Below are positions 24,302 through 31,768 of a stretch of DNA of 46,804 nt, one piece after another. The position numbers were made by a program, and so were the translations under genes. Origin of the DNA: Treponema sp. (GTDB lineage: Bacteria; Spirochaetota; Spirochaetia; Treponematales; Treponemataceae); assembly GCA_017450535.1 (NCBI GenBank), contig JAFSTK010000042.1:1-46804 (forward strand), in the 5' to 3' direction. How positions within the stretch are numbered: the stretch's first letter is position 1; each line of letters starts with the position of its first letter. The notes below the pieces were generated by a model, which did no database searches, was not told the DNA's origin, and worked only from the letters and a program-made list of their open reading frames with translations.

Positions 24302-25813
24302 ATGGAACTTCTTTCTCCCGCAGGAAATGTGGAAAAACTCAAATATGCGTACATGTATGGTGCCGATGCCGCCTATATCGGTCTCAAAAAATTTTCTCTG
24401 CGTGTAAAGGCGGATAATTTTTACGAGGACGAATACAACAAAGTCATTGAGCTCAAAAAACAGTTTCCCGGAAGAAAATTGCATTGCGCTCTGAACATTG
24501 CGTTTCACAACCGTGAGATTGACGCATTATTGCAGAACCTTGATTACTTCAAACAATATCCGATTGACGCATTTATCGTGCAGGATTTGGGAATTGTGCC
24601 GATTTTGCAGAAGCATTTCCCGAATGTCCATCTGCATGTGAGCACGCAGTCAAGTTGCATGAACCGCGAGGCTGTCAAAATGTACCAGAAATTGGGCTTT
24701 GACCGCGTAGTTCTTGGCCGTGAAGTGAGTCTTGCTGAAGTGCGCGAAATTAAAGACGCGGTGCCTGAGATGGAAATCGAGTGTTTTGCGCACGGAGCCA
24801 TGTGCGTTGCCTACAGCGGTCGTTGCCTGATGAGCGCGTATTTGACGGGACGGAGCGCACAGAGCGGATTTTGTTCGCACACATGCCGCTGGGAATATGA
24901 CGTGGGTGTGTTAGGACATTCAACACAGATGGACACTGATGCACACGGATTAACACAGATAGATGAAAAAGAAGCTAAAAAGATTGCCGAGTCAGGCAGG
25001 CTTGTGTTGCAGGAACGGAAGCGACCCGGCGAATTTTTCCCCGTGTACGAGGGCGATGATTTTACGGCGGTGCTTTCCTCCAAAGATTTGCGCATGATTG
25101 AGCATTTGGACGACATGCTGAAAGCGGGCGTGGATTCCATAAAAATTGAAGGTCGCATGAAAAGCGTGTATTATGTGGCGATGGTGACCCGCGCATATCG
25201 CAAGGCATTGGACGCGCTGGAAGGCCGCATGACATCGGAAGAGGCTGCGCCGTTTATCGCTTCTCTGGACGAAGTGGCGCACCGCGAAAGTACAACAGGT
25301 TTTTTCTACAGCCGCACCGACGCAGACAAAACTACCGTGGGCGCAAGCGACAGTCCGTATGAACTTGCGGGACAAGTCGGGGCGCAACTCACCGGCGCGG
25401 AAGAAGAGAACGTTTTCAAGACAGGCGCACAAATGGTAGCCGCACGAGAAGCGGAACTTGCCGCCATGCATCCCGCCGCCCGCGCCGCCGCAGAAAAAGA
25501 TTGCGCTGAGCACCCGGAAAAATGTCCTGTCGCGCTGGAAAGGCGTGAGGGCTGGAAACTCTACTATTACAATTCGCTCAACAAAACCGATGCAGGCACG
25601 GAGCTGGAAATCATTACGCCGGATGTACTCAAAGTGGTGTTGAGCGGTGAAGATTATATCTTTGCAAATCCCAAAAATGGCACTATAATTCCATTCGTTA
25701 ATCCAGACCATGACTGCGCAATCTATACCAAGGCTGACATTCCTTTGGATGCGCTGGTCAGAACAAAAGACCCCGGCTACAAACCGGGTGAAGTGAGAGT
25801 GACAGGCAGATGA
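24302..25813 (+). CDS. Peptidase U32 family protein
   Basis: The 503-residue protein has the family core, starting MELLSPAGNVEKLKYA. The signature IECFAHGAMCVAYSG near residue 158 and the cysteine cluster (GRCLMSAYLTG, GFCSHTCRW) match U32 enzymes such as RlhA and TrhP/YegQ, which hydroxylate RNA using Fe-S-linked chemistry. DSIKIEGRMKS and the C-terminal barrel-like domain also fit. AAGGAGAGCAGATT precedes ATG 24302. Residues about 202-225, between CRWEYDVG and the RPGEFFP block, are an unusual insertion. Residues 207-220 are encoded by four copies of a 10-bp repeat. A second unusual part is an Ala-rich helix with CAEHPEKCP near residue 400. Substrate is not readable. Confidence 0.88.
   Translation: MELLSPAGNVEKLKYAYMYGADAAYIGLKKFSLRVKADNFYEDEYNKVIELKKQFPGRKLHCALNIAFHNREIDALLQNLDYFKQYPIDAFIVQDLGIVPILQKHFPNVHLHVSTQSSCMNREAVKMYQKLGFDRVVLGREVSLAEVREIKDAVPEMEIECFAHGAMCVAYSGRCLMSAYLTGRSAQSGFCSHTCRWEYDVGVLGHSTQMDTDAHGLTQIDEKEAKKIAESGRLVLQERKRPGEFFPVYEGDDFTAVLSSKDLRMIEHLDDMLKAGVDSIKIEGRMKSVYYVAMVTRAYRKALDALEGRMTSEEAAPFIASLDEVAHRESTTGFFYSRTDADKTTVGASDSPYELAGQVGAQLTGAEEENVFKTGAQMVAAREAELAAMHPAARAAAEKDCAEHPEKCPVALERREGWKLYYYNSLNKTDAGTELEIITPDVLKVVLSGEDYIFANPKNGTIIPFVNPDHDCAIYTKADIPLDALVRTKDPGYKPGEVRVTGR
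24921..24960 (+). repeat. Four 10-bp repeat units inside the U32 gene
   Basis: CAACACAGAT, GGACACTGAT, GCACACGGAT and TAACACAGAT follow one another without gaps, consensus NNACACRGAT. They code in frame for STQMDTDAHGLTQ. The same four-unit array occurs between genes at 30338-30377. Confidence 0.9.
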
Positions 25814-26538
25814 AAAAAATTCTGATGCTCCTGTTTGTGGCAGGTGTCTTTTCTTTGGCAAGTGCACAAGTACATCTTATCCCTCACGAACAGGACGAAA
25901 TCCAACAGTGGTTTCAGTTTTCGTTGGGACGGTCAGTAGACAAAGGCTTTGAGCAAAATCAAAGTTTCTGGAGCGTCGCATATAATTTTTCCTATAATCC
26001 ATTTAATGCATTTCTCGGCGTGCAATATACCGATGCCGTTACCGATTTGACGCTGGAAGGCGATTGGTGGCCGCTTCAGTTTGATTTTGCTCCTGGAAAA
26101 TTGCAATGTGGTATTGACGTAGACTATCATGTGGAATGGTATTCGGATATCAGTTGTGAGCACGACATTACCTTTGTGCCAGAGATTTTGTACCGCTCAA
26201 AAAAAGGTTTTTGGGCTGGCGCGCAGGTGGGCATCGGCAAGAAAATGGCTGACGTGTACCTGGTAAAAAATATGATTAGCAACTGGAACTTAATGCTGGG
26301 ATTTTCACTGGGAAAATTGTTCGCCAACGGCTTTGAGATTTCTGTTGATGCGGGAACGCGCACTTTGTATCGGCGACCAGTGTTCGGTACGGCGATTTTT
26401 ACTTTTGGAGCCGCATACACGTTTAAGAACGGATTCCGCATTGGAACAACAGCTGAAATTACAATGCGTGACTGGGTTGCGGCGGCATACTACATGGATA
26501 CTGTTGTCATCGGTCTGACGGGGAGGGTATCATTTTGA
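25810..26538 (+). CDS. Small outer-membrane beta-barrel protein
   Basis: The 242-residue protein starts at ATG 25810, overlapping the U32 stop as ATGA. The signal peptide has the core ILMLLFVAGVFSLASA, cleaved near residue 19. The mature part alternates aromatic and polar residues (FQFSLGRSVDKGF, FWAGAQVGIGKKM, FGTAIFTFGAAYTF, VIGLTGRVSF) and ends in Phe, the classic C-terminal signal for outer-membrane barrel insertion. About eight to ten strands are plausible for this length. No named family is recognised. The tight overlaps with the U32 and phosphoesterase genes imply translational coupling. Confidence 0.7.
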   Translation: MKKILMLLFVAGVFSLASAQVHLIPHEQDEIQQWFQFSLGRSVDKGFEQNQSFWSVAYNFSYNPFNAFLGVQYTDAVTDLTLEGDWWPLQFDFAPGKLQCGIDVDYHVEWYSDISCEHDITFVPEILYRSKKGFWAGAQVGIGKKMADVYLVKNMISNWNLMLGFSLGKLFANGFEISVDAGTRTLYRRPVFGTAIFTFGAAYTFKNGFRIGTTAEITMRDWVAAAYYMDTVVIGLTGRVSF

Positions 26539-27446
26539 AAAAATGCTGGTTCGTACTCTTTGTAGCGGCACTTTTGGTCTCTTCCTGCTCTCTTGGCAAT
26601 TATATGCTGAACTTGTACGGCAGCAAGGTGGAAGACCGTGCTACTGCGATTGTGACTATTCCTGCGTCTGATGTGCCGGCAATTTCTGCTACGACATACA
26701 GTTTTATTGTTCTTGCGGACGTTCATTTTGGCGCAGGCAAGACAAACAAACAACTGGACAATTTTTTGATAGTTTATAAATGCTTGTTCGATACGACTGA
26801 TGAGACAAAAAAGCCGCGTTTTCTCATCTGCCTTGGCGATATTACGGATAACGGAGAGCAGTGTCAGGCGGATGACTGGATCGCGCTCGAAAAAAAGATG
26901 AAAAAGCTCGCGCTGGGATATGCCGCTGATGCCACAGTAAGCGATGCTGAACTTGACGCTTTTAAAATATATAGTGTTATCGGAAACCACGATTTATATT
27001 CGCAGGACGGCTGGGACATCTGGAAACGCAATTTCTTCCCCGCATCAAAATACGGTTCTTCATACTATCGCTTTACGACAGGCGGTTTCTCATATTATTT
27101 CCTCGATTCAGGAAACGGCACATTGGGAGAGCCTCAATTGAACGATTTGGAACTGAATCTGCCGCTTGACCCCAATCCGAAACTTGTGTTCATGCATTAT
27201 CCGATTGTGCTGGACATCTATTCGTTTTGTCTGCAGAACACGCTGGAGCGAAATCGTCTCATGCGTGACTTTGCCCGCTCCAATGTGCGAAGCATTTTCA
27301 CCGGGCATTTTCATTCGGGAAATACCAATGACTTTGGCAATTTAACTGAAAAGACAGTGCCGTCATTCGGCTACAAAAACACGCTGCTTCTTGTCACCGT
27401 GGACAAAGCGACCAGCGGGGTTTCATATCAAGAAATGCAGTTTTAA
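26535..27446 (+). CDS. Lipoprotein metallophosphoesterase
   Basis: The 303-residue protein starts at TTG 26535, which overlaps the previous stop (TTGA); GGGAGG about 10 nt upstream is its ribosome site. The signal ends in a lipobox LLVSSC with Cys18. All calcineurin-like metal motifs are present in order: LADVHFGAG, CLGDITDNGE, VIGNHDLYSQ, FMHYPIV and FTGHFHSGNT. It should therefore be an active two-metal phosphoesterase tethered to a membrane outside the cytoplasm. Substrate unknown; cyclic nucleotides, nucleotides or phospholipid heads are options. Its stop overlaps that of the RSH gene on the other strand. Confidence 0.85.
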   Translation: MKKCWFVLFVAALLVSSCSLGNYMLNLYGSKVEDRATAIVTIPASDVPAISATTYSFIVLADVHFGAGKTNKQLDNFLIVYKCLFDTTDETKKPRFLICLGDITDNGEQCQADDWIALEKKMKKLALGYAADATVSDAELDAFKIYSVIGNHDLYSQDGWDIWKRNFFPASKYGSSYYRFTTGGFSYYFLDSGNGTLGEPQLNDLELNLPLDPNPKLVFMHYPIVLDIYSFCLQNTLERNRLMRDFARSNVRSIFTGHFHSGNTNDFGNLTEKTVPSFGYKNTLLLVTVDKATSGVSYQEMQF

Positions 27447-29275
27447 TGCTCTTTCTTTTCCCAAGCGACAGCAATCGTTCTCCGGTCGATGTTAGGAATG
27501 CGCTGAAAAGTGAGACAGTCCGCACGGTGAATAATGATGCCACGGCTGTTTGACACATAGCCCACGATTGGTTGTCCCGGTTGCGGTGAGCAACAGCCTG
27601 CAAAATTCACCAGGAAATTTGTGGTGTCTCCGATTTTAATTTTGCCGCTGTATTTTTCATCGGCGGCATGGCTTTCCTGTATCGCCGTAGAACTCGTTCT
27701 GATTCGTCTGCGCTTTCGCTTTTCATCTTGTATGGCGCGGGCATGTTCGTTGAGCGTGGCGATTTCTGCGGCGCGTTTTGCCTCCGCTTCCTTATCCGTA
27801 AAAGTTGGGTCGTTTGCCACAAGCCATGCATGGATTTTCTGACGCGCCTTTGACGTGCGCACTACTTTGAGCTGGTTTTCCGTGGGGTGCGCCTGTGGAT
27901 TGGTGAGAATCTCAATAATCTGTGTGTTTTCCAGCGGTTTTGTAATCGGAATGATTTTTCCGTCCGCCTTTGCGCCCACGATTTTTTCACCCACTGCGCT
28001 GTGCACATGATAGGCAAAGTCAATCGCCGTGCTTCCGGCTGGCAGCTGTACCACATCTCCTGCGGGCGTAAAGACAAAAATTTCATCGCCAAGCAAATCG
28101 CTTTTGAGTTGTGAAAAAAATGTCTCGTCGTTCAAATCTTGGTCACGCAAATGTTGCAGCTGATTCACGATGCCCAAATCGCTGATGTCCACTTTGTCGT
28201 GGTTCGTGCCTTTTTTATAGAGCCAGTGAGACGCTACACCGTGTTCCGCCTTGTTGTGCATGTCAGCCGTGCGAATCTGGATTTCAAGCGGTTTTCCTTC
28301 ACATTGCACGGTGGTGTGCAGCGACTGGTAGCCGTTCGCCTTTGGCATGGCGATATAATCCTTGAATCGTCCGTCCAGCGGCTTCCACAGACTGTGCACA
28401 ATGCCAATCAGCTCATAACATTCCGCGTTCGTCGTACAGATGATACGCAATGCGAGCAAATCGTACAGTTCGTCGGCACCTTTGTTGCGTTTGCGCATTT
28501 TCTGGTAAATCGAATAAAAGTGCTTGGCACGGCTTGTAATCTGCACGCTGATTCCCGCTTTTTCCGCGCTTTTATAGATGGCGTTCACCGCTTTTTCAAG
28601 ATATGCCGCGCGCTCTTCTTTTTTCTGAGCTACAATCGCCTTAATCTGCAAAAACACATCGGGGTTCGAATATTTGAGGCTCAAGTCTTCCAGTTCGCTT
28701 TTGGTGCTCTGCATACCGAGCCTGTCCGCAAGCGGTGCCCAAATATCTATGACTTCCGCTGCGACAAGACGCCGGCTTTTTTCGTCAATGCTTTTCAGAT
28801 TGCGCATACGGTCAAGACGGTCAGCAAGTTTTACCAAAATGACGCGCACATCATCAATCATAGCGAACAGCATTTTTCTGATGGCGTCTGCCTGTTGAAT
28901 CGTCTTTGAATGAATTTTCCAGCTTGTGATTTTTGATGTGTCTACGACGATTTTATACACTGTCTCGCCAAACTGCGCTTTCATTTCTTCGGCAGAGACA
29001 CCTTCTACGTTCAGCAAACTGTGGAACAAGCCTGCAATCAGACATTCCATATCCAACTTGCTTTCCGCAAGAATTGCCGCCACACGCAGAGGATGCAGGT
29101 AGTAGGGGAGCCCGCAGCCACGTTTCATCGTTCCCGTAGTCTTTAATAAAAATTGCCATGCATCATTAAAACGCTTTCGTTCATCTTCAGCATAGTCGGG
29201 AAACATAGTCCAAAACGCGGCAATCAGCACATCAGGATTTGTTTCAGTATTGTTTGTCGTAATGTTCAGGGACAT
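27443..29275 (-). CDS. RelA/SpoT-family (p)ppGpp synthetase with degenerate hydrolase site
   Basis: From ATG 29275 the protein has 610 residues, with GGGGGG as ribosome site; a GTG two codons upstream is less likely. The synthetase domain is intact (YSIYQKMRKRN, ELYDLLALRII, RFKDYIAMPKANGYQSLHTT; RFKD at 303-306 is the RXKD form of bifunctional enzymes). In the N-terminal HD domain the HDxxED motif reads HSLLNV: His61, His85 and Asp152 remain but Ser86, Asn89 and Val90 replace the Asp and Glu-Asp. TGS (EIFVFTPAGDVVQLPAG) and the CC zinc region (NFAGCCSPQPGQ) follow, but the final ACT domain is absent. A synthetase-only stringent-response enzyme is inferred. Confidence 0.9.
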   Translation of the reverse strand: MSLNITTNNTETNPDVLIAAFWTMFPDYAEDERKRFNDAWQFLLKTTGTMKRGCGLPYYLHPLRVAAILAESKLDMECLIAGLFHSLLNVEGVSAEEMKAQFGETVYKIVVDTSKITSWKIHSKTIQQADAIRKMLFAMIDDVRVILVKLADRLDRMRNLKSIDEKSRRLVAAEVIDIWAPLADRLGMQSTKSELEDLSLKYSNPDVFLQIKAIVAQKKEERAAYLEKAVNAIYKSAEKAGISVQITSRAKHFYSIYQKMRKRNKGADELYDLLALRIICTTNAECYELIGIVHSLWKPLDGRFKDYIAMPKANGYQSLHTTVQCEGKPLEIQIRTADMHNKAEHGVASHWLYKKGTNHDKVDISDLGIVNQLQHLRDQDLNDETFFSQLKSDLLGDEIFVFTPAGDVVQLPAGSTAIDFAYHVHSAVGEKIVGAKADGKIIPITKPLENTQIIEILTNPQAHPTENQLKVVRTSKARQKIHAWLVANDPTFTDKEAEAKRAAEIATLNEHARAIQDEKRKRRRIRTSSTAIQESHAADEKYSGKIKIGDTTNFLVNFAGCCSPQPGQPIVGYVSNSRGIIIHRADCLTFQRIPNIDRRTIAVAWEKKEH

Positions 29276-29300
29276 GCGCACCCCCCTTTGTTTTTCTTTA

Positions 29301-29329
29301 AATATAATACATTTAATTTCCTAGGACAA
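29301..29329 (-). promoter_or_regulatory. Promoter of the RSH gene
   Basis: On the minus strand TTGTCC (29329-29324), a 17-bp spacer and TATATT (29306-29301) lead to a start near 29294, about 20 nt before the ribosome site and ATG. Confidence 0.7.
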
Positions 29330-29345
29330 TATTAAAATTTTATGC

Positions 29346-29375
29346 TATAATCAAAATATCTCACCAAACAGGAGG
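29346..29375 (+). promoter_or_regulatory. -10 box and ribosome site of the decayed toxin-antitoxin locus
   Basis: TATAAT at 29346-29351 and AGGAGG at 29370-29375, 6 nt before ATG 29382. Both are near consensus, so the promoter seems preserved although the genes are broken. Confidence 0.6.
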
Positions 29376-29381
29376 CGCACA

Positions 29382-29631
29382 ATGTCAGCACAGGAATTGA
29401 AGAATTTTGAAGCCCAGCTTGCTTTGCTTTCCTACGCGGAACGGCTTGCAATCATTGAATATTTGGCAAAGTCATTGCAGCCGGCTTACAATGAAGAAAA
29501 AGAAGCGTTGGCACTTGGATTTTTCGGGCGGAGCGGTAGAACGGCGGAAAGTTGACGAAGCCATCACTGAATTTGAGCATGGTGAATTTGATACCTATGA
29601 CAATTTCGATGATTTTTTGGTGGAGATAGCG
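29382..29631 (+). pseudogene. Frameshifted antitoxin gene
   Basis: ATG 29382 opens a 57-codon frame (MSAQELKNFEAQLALLSYAE...) that resembles the N-terminal region of RelB-like addiction antitoxins and stops at TGA 29553-29555. The expected continuation lies in the next frame: RRKVDEAITEFEHGEFDTYD and FDDFLVEIADE, a typical antitoxin C-terminus. Removing one A from the A5 run at 29497-29501 would join the two. So this is either a pseudogene, a sequencing indel or, less likely, a frameshift-controlled gene. The second frame then runs directly into toxin sequence, which argues for real decay. Confidence 0.6.
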
Positions 29632-29632
29632 G

Positions 29633-29824
29633 ATGAATCGTTTGGAAGCGAAATATCACGATCACAATCTGCACGGCAACTACAACGGTTATCGAGAGTG
29701 TCATATCCGTCCTGACCTGCTTCTAGTCTACAAAAAGACTGATGATGGAAATGTTCAGATTCTGTACTTGGCTCGTATCACCTCGCATACCAACATTTTC
29801 GACATCAGCAAAAGGAAAAAATAA
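29633..29824 (+). pseudogene. N-terminally truncated RelE/YafQ-type toxin
   Basis: The 63-codon frame MNRLEAKYHDHNLHGNYNGY matches the second half of YafQ-type mRNA interferases. Residues known to matter in E. coli YafQ are mostly present: His in YHDHNL, His and Asp in ECHIRPD, Arg and His in LARITSHTNIF; the Trp after Asp is Leu. Full-length relatives have about 90 residues, so about 30 N-terminal residues are missing. The break lies exactly where the antitoxin should end (EIADE), which points to a deletion joining the antitoxin end to the middle of the toxin. Probably inactive. Confidence 0.6.
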
Positions 29825-29832
29825 TTTTTTTT

Positions 29833-30279
29833 CTACGGTACCCTGTATTCCACATACCGAACGCGCCCGTCTTCCACTGCGTCACGGATCTGGCGTTCTC
29901 TCTGGCTCAGTTGCGCGTCGCCAGTCTTCACCTCAATCAACAGAACCTCATCAATTGGCTCGCCCTCTGCCGCACCCGGAAAAGCGATAAAATCAATCGG
30001 CTTACCCACAAAACGCGCGTCAGCCGGATTGCACGGAAAATGCGGTAAAAATGGTGCCACTTGTTCTCCCGCCTGACCGCCCAGTACCGCCCGCGAGCGT
30101 TTGAGCGCGTCTTCCCGCACTTTTTTGAGCTCGCCTCGCAACGCAATTTTTGCGGCAGACTTTCCCGCCTTAAACGCCACGGCAATCGCAATCACGAGCA
30201 CTAAAAAAAATCCCAGCCCGATTATCCCAATTGTAACGAGCTGCGAAGAAATCAGTTTTTCAAGAGAGAGTTCAGTCAT
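29833..30279 (-). CDS. Membrane-anchored endonuclease related to Holliday junction resolvase
   Basis: The 148-residue protein has one N-terminal membrane helix (about residues 15-37, IGIIGLGFFLVLVIAIAVAF), a charged linker and a small nuclease-like domain. GGQAGEQVAPFLPHF, GKPIDFIAF and VLLIEVKTGDAQLSQRE give the E...D...E-x-K pattern of restriction-like nucleases of the Endonuc_Holl family (PF10107). The biological role of that family is not well known. ATG 30279 lies 8 nt after a TATACT box and has no Shine-Dalgarno, suggesting a leaderless mRNA. It is convergent with the decayed toxin gene. Confidence 0.75.
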   Translation of the reverse strand: MTELSLEKLISSQLVTIGIIGLGFFLVLVIAIAVAFKAGKSAAKIALRGELKKVREDALKRSRAVLGGQAGEQVAPFLPHFPCNPADARFVGKPIDFIAFPGAAEGEPIDEVLLIEVKTGDAQLSQRERQIRDAVEDGRVRYVEYRVP

Positions 30280-30337
30280 GATTTCTCAGTATACCACGAA
30301 TCTGCGTAATCTGCACGACAACCATTTTCTGGGATTC

Positions 30338-30377
30338 AAACACGGATTAACACGGATCAACACAGATTGACACGGAT
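30338..30377 (+). repeat. Four 10-bp repeat units between genes
   Basis: AAACACGGAT, TAACACGGAT, CAACACAGAT and TGACACGGAT are contiguous, the same NNACACRGAT pattern, unit number and orientation as at 24921-24960. They stand in the gap between the divergent nuclease and OmpA-family genes. Confidence 0.9.
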
Positions 30378-30409
30378 GAGAGTTGTTCTCCGTCGCAGAA
30401 GACTATCTG

Positions 30410-30415
30410 TATAAT
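30410..30415 (+). promoter_or_regulatory. -10 box of the OmpA-family gene
   Basis: A perfect TATAAT, giving a leader of about 65 nt before ATG 30487. No -35 at standard spacing is clear. Confidence 0.45.
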
Positions 30416-30486
30416 CTTTAGAGGAATTTCTGCCGATAATTGAAATGGATTATTGTCTGAAAAAATTGTGTGAAAAGGAGTTCAGC

Positions 30487-31725
30487 ATGAGACGATTATT
30501 TTTGGCAGCGACTTTGTTCGCGCTTTCTCTCGCAGCGTTCGCAGAGGACGGCACGTTGCTTCGGTTCAAGTATAAAAAAGATGACAATTACCGCATTCTT
30601 TCCACCGTTCAGGAAGATGTAAAAGTGAATGGCAGAATGAATCATCATGCGGAAATCGTAAGCCGTGTTACAATCAACGTGACCGACGTGGATGCGGACG
30701 GAAACGGCACGATGAACGGCACTTTTATGACCAGCGAAAGTTCTACCAGCCACGTGGGGCAGAATTTCTCTTGGGGCGAAGAATTCAAAAGCACTTACAA
30801 GCGGGATTTGCGCGGTGTGTTCGACATTGCGGACACTTATTTTATGCCGACTATCCGAAACATTCCTGTTTTTCCGGAAAAGGCTGTCAAACCTGGCGAC
30901 ACATGGACGGCTGAAGGCTACGAGGCGGAAGATTTGCGTCGCACATTCAATGTGGAAAAGCCATTTAAAGTGCCTTTTACAGCGAGTTACGAATACGTGC
31001 GCAATGAGACTGGCAAAACTTCAGACTCTTCTCATACCAAAAAGACATTTCAAGTTATCAGCGCAAAATACAATCTGTATTACGAAAGCCCCGCGCCGGA
31101 AAATGCGTGGGAATTGGGCGAATATCCTGCCTCCACCATGGGCTATTCTCACCGCCTGATTTACTGGGACAACGAAAAAGGTCAGATTGACCACTGTGAC
31201 GAGCAGTTCAGAATCGTAATTGAGACTTCCATGGGAAATCAGTTTGATTTTTCTGGCACCACGCATGAGGAAATCACTGAATTTACACGCACCGCTACCG
31301 AAGAAGTGCTCAAAGAAGTGCAGAAACAAGTGGAAAAGCTGGGGCTTGAAAATGTTACGGTTGTCAAGGCGGAAAAAGGTCTGACCATCAGCGTGGAAAA
31401 TATTCAGTTCAAGCCGGACAGCGCGGAATTGGTGAACAGCGAAAAGGAAAAAATCAAAAAAATCGCTACCATTTTGCAGGCATACCCGGACAATGATTTG
31501 CTCGTAAGCGGACACACTGCCCTTGCTGGTACGGAAAAAGCCCGGCAGGAGTTGAGCGAACAGCGCGCGGAGTCTGTGGCGAACTTTTTGGTGCGTTTGG
31601 GCGTAAAAGACAAATACCACGTCTTTACGCAAGGCTTTGGCGCGCGCATCCCGATTGCCACAAACAAAACGGAAGCGGGCAAGGCGAAAAACCGCCGCGT
31701 TGAAATCACGATTTTGGATAAGTGA
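30487..31725 (+). CDS. OmpA-family outer-membrane protein
   Basis: From ATG 30487 (AAAAGGAG upstream) the protein has 412 residues; an earlier in-frame ATG at 30445 has no ribosome site. The signal peptide core is LFLAATLFALSLAAFA, cleaved before EDG. The middle part is a beta-rich domain of unknown type with an EYPASTMGYSHR region. The last 110 residues are an OmpA domain that binds peptidoglycan: IQFKPDSAELVNSEKEKI, LLVSGHTALAGTEK, LSEQRAESVANFL and AKNRRVEITI. It should link the cell wall to the outer membrane or periplasm. Similar two-part proteins are common in treponemes. The M15 peptidase follows 43 nt later. Confidence 0.88.
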   Translation: MRRLFLAATLFALSLAAFAEDGTLLRFKYKKDDNYRILSTVQEDVKVNGRMNHHAEIVSRVTINVTDVDADGNGTMNGTFMTSESSTSHVGQNFSWGEEFKSTYKRDLRGVFDIADTYFMPTIRNIPVFPEKAVKPGDTWTAEGYEAEDLRRTFNVEKPFKVPFTASYEYVRNETGKTSDSSHTKKTFQVISAKYNLYYESPAPENAWELGEYPASTMGYSHRLIYWDNEKGQIDHCDEQFRIVIETSMGNQFDFSGTTHEEITEFTRTATEEVLKEVQKQVEKLGLENVTVVKAEKGLTISVENIQFKPDSAELVNSEKEKIKKIATILQAYPDNDLLVSGHTALAGTEKARQELSEQRAESVANFLVRLGVKDKYHVFTQGFGARIPIATNKTEAGKAKNRRVEITILDK

Positions 31726-31768
31726 TAGCCAGAAAAATGAAGATGACACGGAGCGCACAGAGACAAGG

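Noticed and set aside
28139..28909. 256-codon plus-strand frame opposite the RSH gene
   Set aside because: The minus strand has an unmistakable multi-domain RSH protein; the opposite frame has no family features.
30101..30370. Small plus-strand frame ending in HGLTRINTD
   Set aside because: Its tail is the translation of the decamer repeat, and the frame lies antisense to the nuclease gene without a ribosome site.
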